Assembly (NCBI GenBank): GCA_031216915.1 | Contig: CM062288.1 | Coordinates: 178,400,596-178,464,595, forward strand | Direction of reading: 5' to 3' | DNA: 64,000 nt | Origin: Pictodentalium vernedei | Lineage: Eukaryota > Mollusca > Scaphopoda > Dentaliida > Dentaliidae | Shown: positions 8,614 to 18,164 of the stretch, one piece after another | How positions within the stretch are numbered: position 1 is the first letter of the stretch | Layout of the letters: each line of letters opens with the position of its first letter | Notes under the pieces: generated by a model | What the model was told of the DNA's origin: nothing | Seen by the model: the letters and a program-made list of their open reading frames with translations, nothing else | Databases searched by the model: none | Made by a program: the position numbers and the translations under genes

Positions 8614-9214
8614 ACAGTTGCAACTATAGTTATGCAGGCTTTCTGTTCCGGCAGTGACTCCGTCCGGCTGCCCTCTTTGCTCTGGGCTATTTGACCCAGG
8701 GCAAGGGGAAGGGGGGGGGGGGGCGGGTGTTCCCTTAGGTCACCTGCTTTATAGTGAAAAGCAAGGGAATGCCTCCTCCAAGTCAGTATTTCTGAGTCGC
8801 TTCCGGGATGGTTTTAAAGTGTAATATTAATGTTTAAATTCATTCATGTCTTATTTTTAAAGTGTAGCTCGGTGTGAAGCATTTGTATATGTCAAGTGTC
8901 AAACGGGCTTTAATATACAATACTCGGACACTTTTAAATGATTATAAAGAGTCTCAATTCTCTGGACTACTTTATTTATTGGCTTGCTTTAAAAATAATT
9001 AGTATAAGGGTTATACTGGATGTTAATAAGAGAACATGAATGTTATTGTGCTCAATTATTAAGGGTAGTGTATCTTTCTAATTTAATATTAAATAAGAAA
9101 GATACATGTAAAGCCTAATACTCCTTTTCTCCTTAAGGGGTTACCTCTTTACTATATAGTTGAGCTTATTGGATTTTCCTCTATGTCCTAGGCCCTCCAG
9201 CCTGTTTACTATTC
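8614..9214 (+). other. 3' untranslated region of DIRS-2
   Basis: No gene. It contains a poly-G run, a GTGTAGCTCGGTGTGAAGC motif at about 8862-8880 that is conserved among copies, and two near-palindromic stretches around 9070-9115 (ATCTTTCT...AGAAAGAT). The segment leads into the ICR. Confidence 0.7.
8711..8723 (+). repeat. Poly-G run in the DIRS 3' region
   Basis: Thirteen Gs follow GCAAGGGGAA. The same place holds 33 Gs in DIRS-1 (13783-13815), 15 in DIRS-3 (25771-25785), 16 in DIRS-5 (43535-43550), 12 in DIRS-4 (46517-46528), and an interrupted G-rich stretch in DIRS-6 (about 61200-61220). Confidence 0.9.
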
Positions 9215-9302
9215 AGCTAAGTCTGGGTCATTGGTACAGTATAAAAATGTTAAAAAATTTATAGTAATTTATATATTTTTTATACTTACCAATGACCCAG
9301 AC
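9215..9302 (+). repeat. Internal complementary region (ICR) of DIRS-2
   Basis: Bases 9215-9247 are the reverse complement of the left end of the element, and 9248-9302 the reverse complement of the right end. The two lie fused, so the ICR reads as the complement of the closed-circle junction (TTAAC joined to ATTTTTATACTG). This is the diagnostic structure used by DIRS elements to restore ends during circular cDNA synthesis. Confidence 0.88.
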
Positions 9303-9377
9303 GGGGATGGCCCTCCCTGGAGTTGGGAACTCTTGCCTCCCCGCTGAGTACATAGCGCTGACCAGGCACTGCCAGTA

Positions 9378-9572
9378 AGAATGATAATTGGCGCCAATTT
9401 CGGGACGACTGCGTCACTGCGCATGCGCAGTAGAGGCGTAGTATGGAGGTCCTTTAGGACATGATTTCTTTTTGTTTTGGATGCAAATTTTGGGGATTGG
9501 GGGGCAAAATTTGTGTTTGGCCCTGGTTTTGTTAGAGTTAGCACCAGCTAAGTCTGGGTCATTGGTAAGTAT
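9378..9572 (-). repeat. Right inverted terminal repeat of DIRS-2
   Basis: Inverse complement of 2486-2678. It holds the perfect palindromes AATTGGCGCCAATT (9386-9399) and ACTGCGCATGCGCAGT (9416-9431). Beyond it the element ends with an AT-rich stretch to 9605 that has no counterpart at the left end except through the ICR. Confidence 0.9.
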
Positions 9573-10231
9573 AAAAAATATATAAATTACTATAAATTTT
9601 TTAACTTTCTGAACAGTGTATTATTACCAAGCGCAGCTGGGAAGGGAGACAACTGATATATTTTGTCATTTACCTAAGAAATAAATTAACTCAAATTGTT
9701 AATAACGCTTAATTTACGAAGGATATCGAAAACTTTTTTAACTACGCTTTTCAACTCAGGGCATTCAGAAACCATGAATGACCCAGCTTCTTGTATGAAC
9801 TTGAAATTTATTTTAAACACTTTGAATATTTTTAAAAAAAGAATATACCTTCTTTCACAGAGAAGAACACTCTCACCATGGGTCATACTAAATTTCAAAT
9901 CCACATCGTTGAGGCAAATACAAAATCAACTGCATGGTAACCCTAGTCATCACTGTTAGGCAAAGAGTTAGGGGGTAGTCAGAAACCATGAACGACACAG
10001 TTTTTTGTGGGGTGGGGGAGGGGGGGGGTTAGGTGGGATTTCAACATACATTCTGTTATATACCATCTGACTTAGTTTTGTGTGTGTATGTATGTTTGTA
10101 TAACTTTTATTTATTTTTTTCTCCACAATTGTGTCCTCTATGTTCATTTATTTTGTCACGATGTCATATACGTTTTATGTTTTTTTTCTGATTTCTCCTT
10201 CATGTCCACTGACTTCTCCCTCCTGGGTCCT

Positions 10232-10264
10232 GACTTCTCCCTAAAGTCTCTGAAGGGAGAAGTC
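10232..10264. repeat. Subterminal inverted repeat in hAT-1
   Basis: GACTTCTCCCT (10232-10242) pairs with AGGGAGAAGTC (10254-10264). A further direct copy lies at 10211-10221 and a partial one at 10265-10274. Clustered subterminal motifs of this kind are often transposase-binding sites in hAT elements. Confidence 0.6.
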
Positions 10265-10308
10265 ACTTCTCCCTAAAATCAGCTGCCAGGCTGACCCCTG
10301 CTCAGACG

Positions 10309-10983
10309 CATTAATGGCGACGGAATTCATGTGACTGATGGGGCTGTGCGGGTTACTCAGAACTGGAGTGTGAAGACGCATTCGCTCAAACCAGTATTGT
10401 TTTAACGGACCTAGTAAAACAGGGATTCAGATTTGGGCAGATATTCAGTGGTTAACTCCGGGAGTTCCGCTGCAACTGCTGGATCCGGCTTTCACGATTA
10501 TGACAGATGCGAGTCAGACAGGTTGGGACGCGACCCAAAGTCCCACAGACTTGACGTGTCAGGGTCTTTGGGACCCTCAGTTCCTAGAGAAGCGCATAAA
10601 CATCAAGAGATGGTGTTAATTTGGTTAGCGCTACAACATTGGATTCACATAATAGCGAACGTCCACGTTCAAATTCTGTCGGACAATTCGACAGTAGTAG
10701 CGTACCTCAGGAACCAAGGCGGCACTCACTCGATTCCATTATGCAAATTAACGGAGACGATTCTCCTATTCGTCATGAATCATCACGTTCATCTCTCTGT
10801 CCATCATATATCGGGTCGTCTGAACATATTAGCAGACTCGCTGTCTCGGAAAGGTCGCCTGTTGCCATCAGAGTGGACTCTCAACAAGCGAATATTCAGG
10901 CAGATTTGCTACCAGTGGGATCGTCCCATGATAAATCTTTTTGCGGCACACCTGAACAATCAGTTACCAACGTTCGTGTCTCC
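10309..10983 (+). pseudogene. RT end and RNase H of DIRS-1, broken
   Basis: This resumes DIRS-1 directly after the right hAT-1 duplication. The RT tail is short and shifted. From about 10440 the RNase H follows, with LSDNSTVVAYLRNQGG and HHISGRLNILADSLSRKG-like segments, and the DLFAAHLNNQ-like start of the methyltransferase domain. At least one frameshift is seen near 10600, where the reading jumps from the YR-type overlap frame into the RNase H frame. hAT-2 cuts the gene at 10984. Confidence 0.82.
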
Positions 10984-12421
10984 TAGAGCTGAAACGGTTA
11001 ACCGGTTAACCATTGACGGTTCGGTTTTGATTATGACCGGCTATAAATTTTGTAACCGTGGTTAACCGTTCTGTATCTTATGATGAGCGCTGCAGGCAGA
11101 AATTAATAGAAAGTAAGTTTTTGTCTGAAGTTTCATGTCGCTGTATCTAATACGCTAGTAATAGCACAGTAAAAGGTAATTCAAGCATTGCTTTGGGCAT
11201 GTACGCCTGTAGGTGAACCTGATATCACCCCTTTCATTGTTATTGCTGAGAGTTGACAAGATTCGACAGAAATCAACAAGAGTTTTGGATTCTGGCATCA
11301 TTGTCATTCTGCAACTCTGTCGCATAATCCGACTCGCATTCCACATGTTTCAGGGACCGGTTCAAAGTTATTTGCAGTCAGTATTATTGCATCATAGCTT
11401 GTCTAAATTCTGAATGAATTGTTAACGCTGTTTCATAATACCCTCCCCCCACCCCACCCCTCGAATTTTTTAAAAGTGACTGCGCATACGCTGCACCCGA
11501 GTGTCTGTATTGAAAATGATAAACTCCATGGGAAAAGAAATTGTCGTGCTTGCACACTGCACTGACTGCACAGTACTTGGGCTAGGGACAGGGAGATCAC
11601 ATTTTATCAAGTAATATATGCCTTGGTTCTTAGATGTGTGTGGTTCTGGCCTCTGGGACATTTCATCCTTGAATCGGTTCACTCGGAGACATTTCGGCTC
11701 TCGGAAAGGCCGAAACGTCACCGGCCGAATCGTCTCAAGGTTGAAACATCCTAGGGCCGAAACTGACGAGTGACAAACGTCTCAACTCTCAAGAACGTAC
11801 TGTGCAACTGTTTTTCCTTTCTTTTGTGTATGGTGTAATTAGTATTCGTCTTCAGTCTTCACAAAAGTCTGAAACTTTGGTTTAAATTTTAAAATAGTTA
11901 CCATACGTAATGAATTTCTGGGGGAAGATTAATAAGGTTAATTTGAGGATCGCTAAATACGACAGTGTCAATTCTTCTGTCTTTGACACCAGTTTACGGC
12001 AGTGGGTAACAGCATCACATGCTCTGCGTCCGTTTTTTTACACCCTTTTCATCCGATGAATATGGAATATAAGGCATGTTTAGGTACGTTTGTCACTTTG
12101 TTCAGTGGTATTCCTGGAAGTGACCCATGGATTTACTGGATTACGGTTTTGAACAACAGTTGATCAGTTCATACAGTGACATGCAGCTCACAACGAGGTA
12201 GGTGTATTCACTGACAATAATACGATTACGATATCGTATCGTTTCTTTATTTTCCAGCCGTGCGAGTGAGTTGTACTTTGTACGGCCTCGCTGCGCTGTA
12301 CTCCCGGTCATGTTTTCCCCCAATTTTCTTATGAACTATTAAAATAACTGTTCACCGGTCATTAACCGATTATAGCTCCCGGTTAACCGGTTACAAAAAA
12401 TTTGTAACCGTTTCAGCTCTA
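10984..12421. mobile_element. hAT-2: non-autonomous hAT-like element
   Basis: A 1,438-bp element with ends TAGAGCTGAAACGGTTA (left, 10984) and the inverse complement TAGAGCTGAAACGGTTAC at the right (12421). It is flanked by a perfect 8-bp duplication GTGTCTCC (10976-10983, 12422-12429). Both ends are rich in GGTTAACC palindromic units near the tips. No transposase frame is visible. It sits in the methyltransferase part of DIRS-1. The TAGAGCTG start is shared with hAT-4, but the following bases differ, so they are different families of the same superfamily. Confidence 0.9.
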
Positions 12422-12429
12422 GTGTCTCC

Positions 12430-13683
12430 ATGTCCTGATCATCGGGCGTCAAACAGTCTCATTGCAAAATGCTGCTAGTAGCACCTCTGTTGTCACAGAA
12501 ACCTTGGATCAATCTTCTCAGGTATCTGTTATGGGACGTTCCCCGGAAGCTTTCTCTGCGAGAGGATCTTCTTTATCAGGGGAAGTCTCGCGCACTGCAT
12601 CACAACCTTCACGCATTTTCGTTGTGTGGTCCTTCTTGCACGGAAAACATTTTACAGGACATGCAATGGACGCAATTTCTAACTGTAGGAGGTCCTCCTC
12701 TTCGTTGAACTACGCAGCGAAGTGGAGGGTTTTCTCCCTTTGGTGTAGTGATCAGTCGATAGACGTATACAATCCATCCATACCAAATGTTACCGATTTC
12801 CTGGTCTACTTGTTTGATGATCTCAAACTGCAGCCCGTCACTATTAAGGGCTATAGGTCTATGGTATCAGATACTTAAGCTCATCATGATAACTTGGCTA
12901 TTGGATCAAATACTTCATTATCCAAGCTAGTTAGAAATTTTTCTATCAATAGACCTAGAACCCTCAGATTAATTCCTAAGTGGATTTTGGCTTGGGTTCT
13001 GTTGAAGCTCAAAGAAGCTTCTTTTGAGCCGTTGGACGTCATAGAGTTCAAATTCTTGACCTATAAAATGGCGTTTCTCTTTGCCTTTGCATCTGCCAGA
13101 AGAGTCATTGAAATTCATGCATTATCTGTTGATGAATCTCACTACCATAGTGTGGGTAATACCATTACCTTCACTACGGAAGTGGGATTTTTGGCCAAGA
13201 ATCAGATTCCGGATAAGTGGACGGAGGCCTTACCGTCCTCGGATAACCGTAGACCTTTGCTGTGTCCAGTTAGGGCTATGCGCATTTATAAACGTTGATC
13301 AGATTTTGTTAGAAAGGGAAGGAAACGTTTCTTTCATTCGTTGATTCCTAACAGAAAAAAATATTTCTGTTCACGCTGTCGCTAGATGGATTCAGTTGGC
13401 AATACGTATTGCCTATGAGAATCTATCTTCGGATCAACGTTCTGTCAATAAGATCTCAGTGCACGAGGTTGGAGCACTGAGAATCTATCTTCGGATCAAC
13501 GTTCTGTCAATAAGATCTCAGCGCACGAGGTTAGAGCACTGGCCTATTACTGATCTCATGAAGGCTGCGTACTGGACACAGCCCTCTTCATTTAACAAGT
13601 TTTACCTGAGAAATTTAGAGTCCATCTCCGGTGACCTTAGATCTTTGGGTCCTCTTTCTGTTGCTCAGAATGTCATCCATTAA
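12430..13683 (+). pseudogene. Methyltransferase end and tyrosine recombinase of DIRS-1, broken
   Basis: 12430-12708 carries the end of the methyltransferase frame (MLLVAPLLSQKPWINLL-like). The YR frame runs from about 12462, is cut by a TAA at 12876-12878, resumes at about 12894 to 13298, then shifts. The Arg motif reads SARRVIEIHAL, with the usual SEL changed. Near the HxxR motif a 62-bp segment is duplicated, and about 31 bases after it are missing. The Tyr segment (NKFYLRNLES) is still readable. It ends VIH-stop at 13683, in line with other copies. Confidence 0.85.
13417..13540 (+). repeat. 62-bp tandem duplication inside the DIRS-1 recombinase
   Basis: 13417-13478 is repeated at 13479-13540 with two or three differences. 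It covers the segment coding the HEVRAL catalytic motif and is unique to this copy. Confidence 0.85.
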
Positions 13684-13782
13684 TGTTGCATCTATAAGGT
13701 CTTCAGGCAGTCCGTTCCAGCACTGATGCTGTTCCGCTGACCTCTTCGTTCTGAGGAAATTTACCTCAGAACAAGGGGAAGT

Positions 13783-13815
<33 letters not shown>
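13783..13815 (+). repeat. 33-base poly-G run of DIRS-1
   Basis: This is the longest version of the poly-G run found after the recombinase stop in every copy. A run of this length is also prone to assembly or sequencing length error. Confidence 0.9.
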
Positions 13816-13816
<1 letters not shown>

Positions 13817-14297
13817 GATGGGTTTTTCCCTTATGATTATCTGGCTTTATAGCGAGAATACCTCCTCCGGTGTCAGTAGGCCTGCGTCGGTGCTGGAATG
13901 GTTTTAATGTGTAGCTCGGTGTGAAGCAATAACTATGTCTCATTTATGTACTGTTTTTAAAGTGTAGCTCAATGTGAAGCATTTGTACAGGTCATTTGTC
14001 AAACGGGCGTTAATATACAATCCTTGGACACTTTTAAATGAGTATAAAGAGTCTCATTCTCTGGACTCTTTATATATTGGTTTTCCTTCACCGAATTAGC
14101 ATAACGGGTTATGCTGGCATTAAATGGAAAATAATACTTTATGTAATACTTAATTACTTTGTTGGTGTTATGTCTTTCTCTTTTCTCGTAAAAGAGAAAG
14201 ACATATATAATTCCTATCTTCTCCTATTCTTTACTGAAGTAATTGAGAGATTGGATTTTCCTTTTAAGTCCTAGGCCCTCCAGCCTTTTTACAATTC

Positions 14298-14640
14298 AGC
14301 TAGTTTGGGCCATTGGTTGTCATATAAAAATATAAATTTTAAGTAATTTGTATATTTTTTATACTTACCAATGGCCCAGATGCGTATGGCCCTCCCATGA
14401 GTGGGCACTCATACCTCCTCGCTGTTTATAACATTTAACAGGCAATCTGTAGAAAGAATGATGGTTGGCGCCAATTTGATACCTTCCTGGATACTGTGCA
14501 TGTGCAGGTCTAAAAAGTATGGAGGACCATATAGGACTTGATTTTTTAGGTTTTGCATGCAAATTTTGGGGTTTGGGGGCAAAATTTGTGTTTGGCCCTG
14601 GATTAATTCGAGTTAACACCAGCTAGGCTGGGCCATTGGT
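14298..14640 (+). repeat. ICR and right ITR of DIRS-1
   Basis: 14298-14380 is the ICR: GGGCCATTGG, an AT-rich centre, and ATACTTACCAATGGCCCAG. The right ITR follows from about 14456 to 14640. The GGCCCAG variant, against GACCCAG in DIRS-2 to -6, marks a separate subfamily shared with DIRS-7. The CGCATGCGC site is degraded to ACTGTGCATGTGCAG. Confidence 0.8.
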
Positions 14641-14670
14641 AAGTATAAAAAATATATATAGATTTTCTCT

Positions 14671-15473
14671 TTACCGCCTGTGGCCTTGTAATAAGTGTGT
14701 AACTATGAGTGAAACTGTTATAGTCTATAGATTATTCTGATCTTATGTACAGCTTGATACATTATGTATGGCGTGTGTTTGTGGGCGTTAGTCTCTCACT
14801 CTCGGATGCGTTTTTCCTAATTTTAAGTGTCTTATTCCGGACAAGCCTTAAAATTGGGGGCTCTTTCCACCCAAGTAGCGTAATCAATTATGCTAAGTAA
14901 TAGGGAATTACTTGGATATTGCTCCTTATTTCGGTGGTATGTCTCCTCTATTGTTGTCTAGAGAGACATATAGGTAATTCCTTAAATTTTTAATCTCCTT
15001 TTCACCTTGGGAGTTCAAATGCAGGCTAAGGAGCTGTATTTTGGTCTGCTATTTCTGCTAAGTCCTAGGCCCTCCGTCTTTTTACAATTCAGCAAAGTCT
15101 GGGCCATTGATTTTAGTATAAAAAGATGATAAATTTAAAGTAATTTGTAATTTTTTTATACTTACCAATGGCCCAGACAGGGATGGCCCTTCCTTGAGTG
15201 GGCACTCATACCTCCCCGCTGTTATCACTTCATTAGGCACAACTAGGAAGAATGATGTTGGCGCCAATTCCGGTCTCTTCCTGGGTACTGCACATGCGCA
15301 AGTACTGAAAGTATGGAGGGCCAGATAGGACTTTTAATTTTCGGTATTGTATGCAAATTTGGTGGATTGGGGGGTTCAAAATTTGTGTTTGCCCTTAATA
15401 ATATTGAGGTTGCACCAGCTAATTCTGGGCCATTGGAAAGTATAAAAAATACACAAATTACTTTAAATTTATC
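14671..15473 (+). mobile_element. DIRS-7: right-end fragment of a DIRS element
   Basis: Only the 3' untranslated region, ICR (about 15090-15180) and right ITR (about 15250-15430) are present. No protein-coding part is seen between the end of DIRS-1 and this fragment. It shares the GGCCCAG variant with DIRS-1 but differs from it at many bases, so it is a separate copy. The left boundary is uncertain because the first 100-150 bases do not align clearly. The right end (TAAATTTATC) runs straight into the 170-bp array. Confidence 0.72.
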
Positions 15474-15475
15474 AT

Positions 15476-16745
15476 ATTTCCATTTGGCATACCCTACAGG
15501 GCACATTTTTGATCAGATTGCTTTGAAACCTAGTATGCTTGTTTAGGGTGACCTCTAGATGGGAGCTATCGATTTTCTTCCATTTCCATCAAAAATGTTG
15601 CCTCTGGCAACGACCATTGAACTTAGTTTAGTCAGGCATCAATATATTCCTTTGGCAAGCCCAACAGGGCACATTTATGATCAGATTGGTTTGAAACTGG
15701 TATACTTGTTTGGGGTTACCTCTAGATGGGAGCTATCGATTTTCTTCGATTTTCGTCCAAAAATGTTGCCGCTGGCAACAACCTTCTATGAACTTAGTGC
15801 AGTTATGCATCAATATTTCCCTTTGGCACACCCTGCAGTGCACATTATTGACCGGATCGCTTTGACACATGGTGTGCTTGTATGGAGTGAGCTCTAGATG
15901 GGAGCTATCGATTTTCTTCCATTTCCGTCAAAACATGTTGCAGTTGGCAATGTTCTTTGAACTCAGTTTAGTCAGACCTCAATATTTCCCTTTGGCACAC
16001 CCTACAAGGCACATTTATGATCGGATTGCTTTGAAACCTGGCATGCTTGTTTGGGGTGACCTCTGGATGGGAGCTATCAATTTTCTTCCATTTCCATCGA
16101 AAAATGTTGCCGCTGGCAACGTTCTTTGAACTTAGTTTTTAGTCAGACCTCAATATTTTTCTTTGGAACACCCTACTGGGCACATTTATGATCGGCTTGC
16201 TTTTGAAACCTGGTATGCATGTTTGGAGTGACCTCCAGATGGGAGCTGTTGATTTTCTTCCCTTTGCATCAAAAAATGTTGCCACTGACAATGGCATTTC
16301 ATCTTAGTTTAGTCAGGCATCAATATATTTCTTTGGCATGCCCTACCGGGCACATTTATGATCAGATTGGTTTGAAACTTGGTATGGTTGTTTGGGGTGA
16401 CTTCTAGATGGGAGCTGTCGATTTTCTTCCATTTCCATCAAAAAATGTTGCTGGCAACGACCGTTGAACTTTGTGCAGTTATGCATCAATATTTCCCTTT
16501 GACACACCCTGCAGGGCACATTTATCATTAGATCGCTTTGAAACTTGGTGTGCTTGTTTGGGGTGACATCTTGATGGGGGCTATTGATTTTCTTCCATTT
16601 CCGTAAAAAATAGTTGCCGTTGGCAATGACCTTTGATGAACTTAGTAAAAACTTGGTGCACTTATGCATCAATATATCCCTTTGACACACCCTGCAGGGC
16701 ACATTTGTGATTAGATCGCTTGGAAACTTGGCATGCTTGGCACAA
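15476..16745. repeat. Tandem array, unit about 170 bp, about 8 copies
   Basis: The marker GGGCACATTTATGATC or close variants recur near 15497, 15664, 15837, 16007, 16177, 16347, 16513 and 16696, at spacings of 166 to 183 bases. Each unit also has GGGAGCTATCGATTTTCTTCC and TTGCCGCTGGCAAC-like parts. Units differ from one another by roughly 10-20 percent by eye. Open frames on both strands across the array (such as the reverse frame at 16343-16702) are repetitive and I do not consider them genes. Confidence 0.85.
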
Positions 16746-16851
16746 TGCTTTTATGTTGAAGTTTCACCAAATAACATTGGTACCAATGATCTTCAATTTT
16801 ACCATTTCACTTTTTACTTACCAAGTTCAAGTTTGCCAAGTTGAGCTACAG

Positions 16852-18164
16852 CAGGCCTTGAAATAAGCGGCGAACGCTCATACCGTTCGCCTATCGGTTA
16901 TGCAGATTTGTTTTCAGGCGCACGCTCGATCGGTTAACCAAAAATTGCACAGATGGCCGACGAAGTTAGTTGTTACAGGATGAGAAAAGTTTTCTATTTT
17001 TTCCTCCCACTGATTTAAAAGAATCACTGCGGTGCACAAAACGAGAACAAAATGCTTGTGGTTATCACACAGCGTGTTTCAATCATTACTGTACTTGTGG
17101 GGTATAAATCTATAGTATTAGCAGCACTTAAGATCTGCAGTACCAACTCGTGGCACCCTCTGGCTCTCGAAACAATAATTTGTTTCGATTCTGAGAAAGA
17201 CGATTGTCTGTTACAGCTAAAGGGAGCTAACTGCTTTGTTAATACATAAATTTACCGCACGTGAGGTTTTAACTCTTGCACTGCGCGAAGCTGCAAATAA
17301 GTCTTCAATTCAATAAAAAGGAGACATATTGAAAATCAAATGAGCTGTTGTTAATTATTTGCATTCCGCCCCTTTTTACCCTACCAATCCATGATAAAAA
17401 ATTTTGAACACATTATGAAAACGTCTTTTATTCACCAATGTTGACTTCTTGTTTACGTGCTTATTCCATTTGAATAAACAGCCTGCATGGTTGAGAACAT
17501 GGGTTTTTCCAAATGATTTCGAACATTGTGGCACAAATAAAGTTTTAGTTTGGAATTTTGGATTACATTCTCTGGATTCCGAAATGTAGGGGAAGGTAGA
17601 TACGATTTACAGTTATTTCTTTTCCAATGTTAATCAGAGACTGCCAATGCAACTCCCATGCCCTAAAGTTCAATGTATTTGTAATACAGACGTCCATCGA
17701 CGGTATTTGACGCCATCCCCACACAATTGCCCATTTCCCACTCCCAGTTCGAGACAAATGTGTTTGGGTTTCTGAAATAATAAGCCACGCAGTAAAATAA
17801 ACAATTAAAATTGTTTAATTTTCATTAGACACAAAAATCATATAAAGCAAAGAACAACAAATGTTAATGTGTGCACACGTGAATGTGCAATGTGTATGGG
17901 GGGGAGGGGGAGGGGGGCGTGTGTATGTACCTGTTTTGTACCTCACCTGCCTTGGGTCCCTTGTGTCTAAACGCCAACCTAATTTGGGAGGAACTGTAGT
18001 TGGGTATGTCAGAAGCTTTGTCAGTTTTTAACTTTTAATACTTTTAATGCAATGGTTAACCAATAGTTATGAAAAAAATCTAGGTAACCGATCAACAGGT
18101 TAACCATTGTCAAATGAGGCAACCTGCTGTTAGGTTTATCAAAATCTTGTTATTTCGAGGCCTG
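16852..18164. mobile_element. hAT-3: probable non-autonomous DNA transposon
   Basis: The ends are CAGGCCTTGAAATAA (16852) and the inverse complement of CAGGCCTCGAAATAA (ending 18164), with one mismatch in 15. It is flanked by the 6-bp repeat CTACAG (16846-16851, 18165-18170). The tip resembles hAT-type CAGG ends, but the flanking repeat is 6 rather than 8 bases, so the superfamily is not certain. The body is about 1.3 kb with no recognisable transposase. A G-rich stretch lies at about 17898-17920. Confidence 0.68.

Larger units (their letters stand above)
2477..9605 (+). mobile_element. DIRS-2: full-length DIRS-like retrotransposon, best preserved copy
   Basis: A 7.13-kb element with paired ITRs, Gag, RT-RNase H-methyltransferase, YR and an ICR. 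The outer limits follow from the precise no-duplication insertions of DIRS-4 and DIRS-5: elements start ATTTTTATACTG and end TTTTTTAAC. It is inserted in hAT-1, flanked by GTCAGT on the left and TTTCTG on the right. The left and right ITRs differ by only one base that I noticed in about 190, implying a young insertion. Two defects are seen. The apparent RNase H catalytic Glu is Gly, and the Arg-rich Gag tail lies in another frame. Gene order, ICR and the methyltransferase-like domain place it in the DIRS group rather than Ngaro or PAT. Confidence 0.93.
1795..10300. mobile_element. hAT-1: non-autonomous hAT-like DNA transposon, split by DIRS-2
   Basis: The element begins CAGGGGTCAGCC at 1795 and ends with the reverse complement GGCTGACCCCTG at 10300. 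It is flanked by a perfect 8-bp duplication CTCAGACG (1787-1794 and 10301-10308). Eight-base target duplications and CAGGGGT-type ends are hallmarks of the hAT superfamily. Its own body is about 1.38 kb (1795-2476 plus 9606-10300); the rest is DIRS-2. No transposase frame is visible in the body. Near the ends there are repeated GGGAGAAGTC-like and GGGCGAA..AGTCGCC motifs, a plausible subterminal transposase-binding array. It inserted into the RT gene of DIRS-1. Confidence 0.88.
1..14670 (+). mobile_element. DIRS-1: old DIRS-like retrotransposon, interrupted by three insertions, 5' end outside the window
   Basis: Decayed DIRS-like element whose Gag starts before base 1. Its parts are split: Gag tail and RT at 1-1794, RT end and RNase H at 10301-10983, methyltransferase and YR at 12430-13683, then the 3' region, ICR and right ITR to about 14670. 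The split parts belong to one element because each intervening block has matched target duplications: CTCAGACG at 1787-1794 and 10301-10308, and GTGTCTCC at 10976-10983 and 12422-12429. Removing the blocks rejoins DIRS sequence collinear with DIRS-2. Its right end belongs to a subfamily with GGCCCAG where the other copies read GACCCAG. It carries many stops and indels and is the oldest layer of this region. Confidence 0.88.

Noticed and set aside
2477-9605. LTR retrotransposon or endogenous virus
   Set aside because: There are no direct long terminal repeats, protease or DDE integrase. A tyrosine recombinase, inverted repeats and an ICR identify DIRS.
10984-12421. hAT-2 as a foldback or Helitron
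   Set aside because: A perfect 8-bp duplication and TAGAGCTG tips fit hAT; Helitrons make no duplication.
15243-16702. Overlapping open frames of about 60-120 codons on both strands in the 170-bp array
   Set aside because: They repeat with the satellite unit, change frame with unit length, and show no domain.
15480-16745. CRISPR-like array
   Set aside because: The units are continuous diverged satellites without short identical repeats and unique spacers, in a eukaryotic genome.
17052-17249. 65-codon open frame in hAT-3
   Set aside because: No similarity to a transposase or any domain I recognise; length is within chance expectation.
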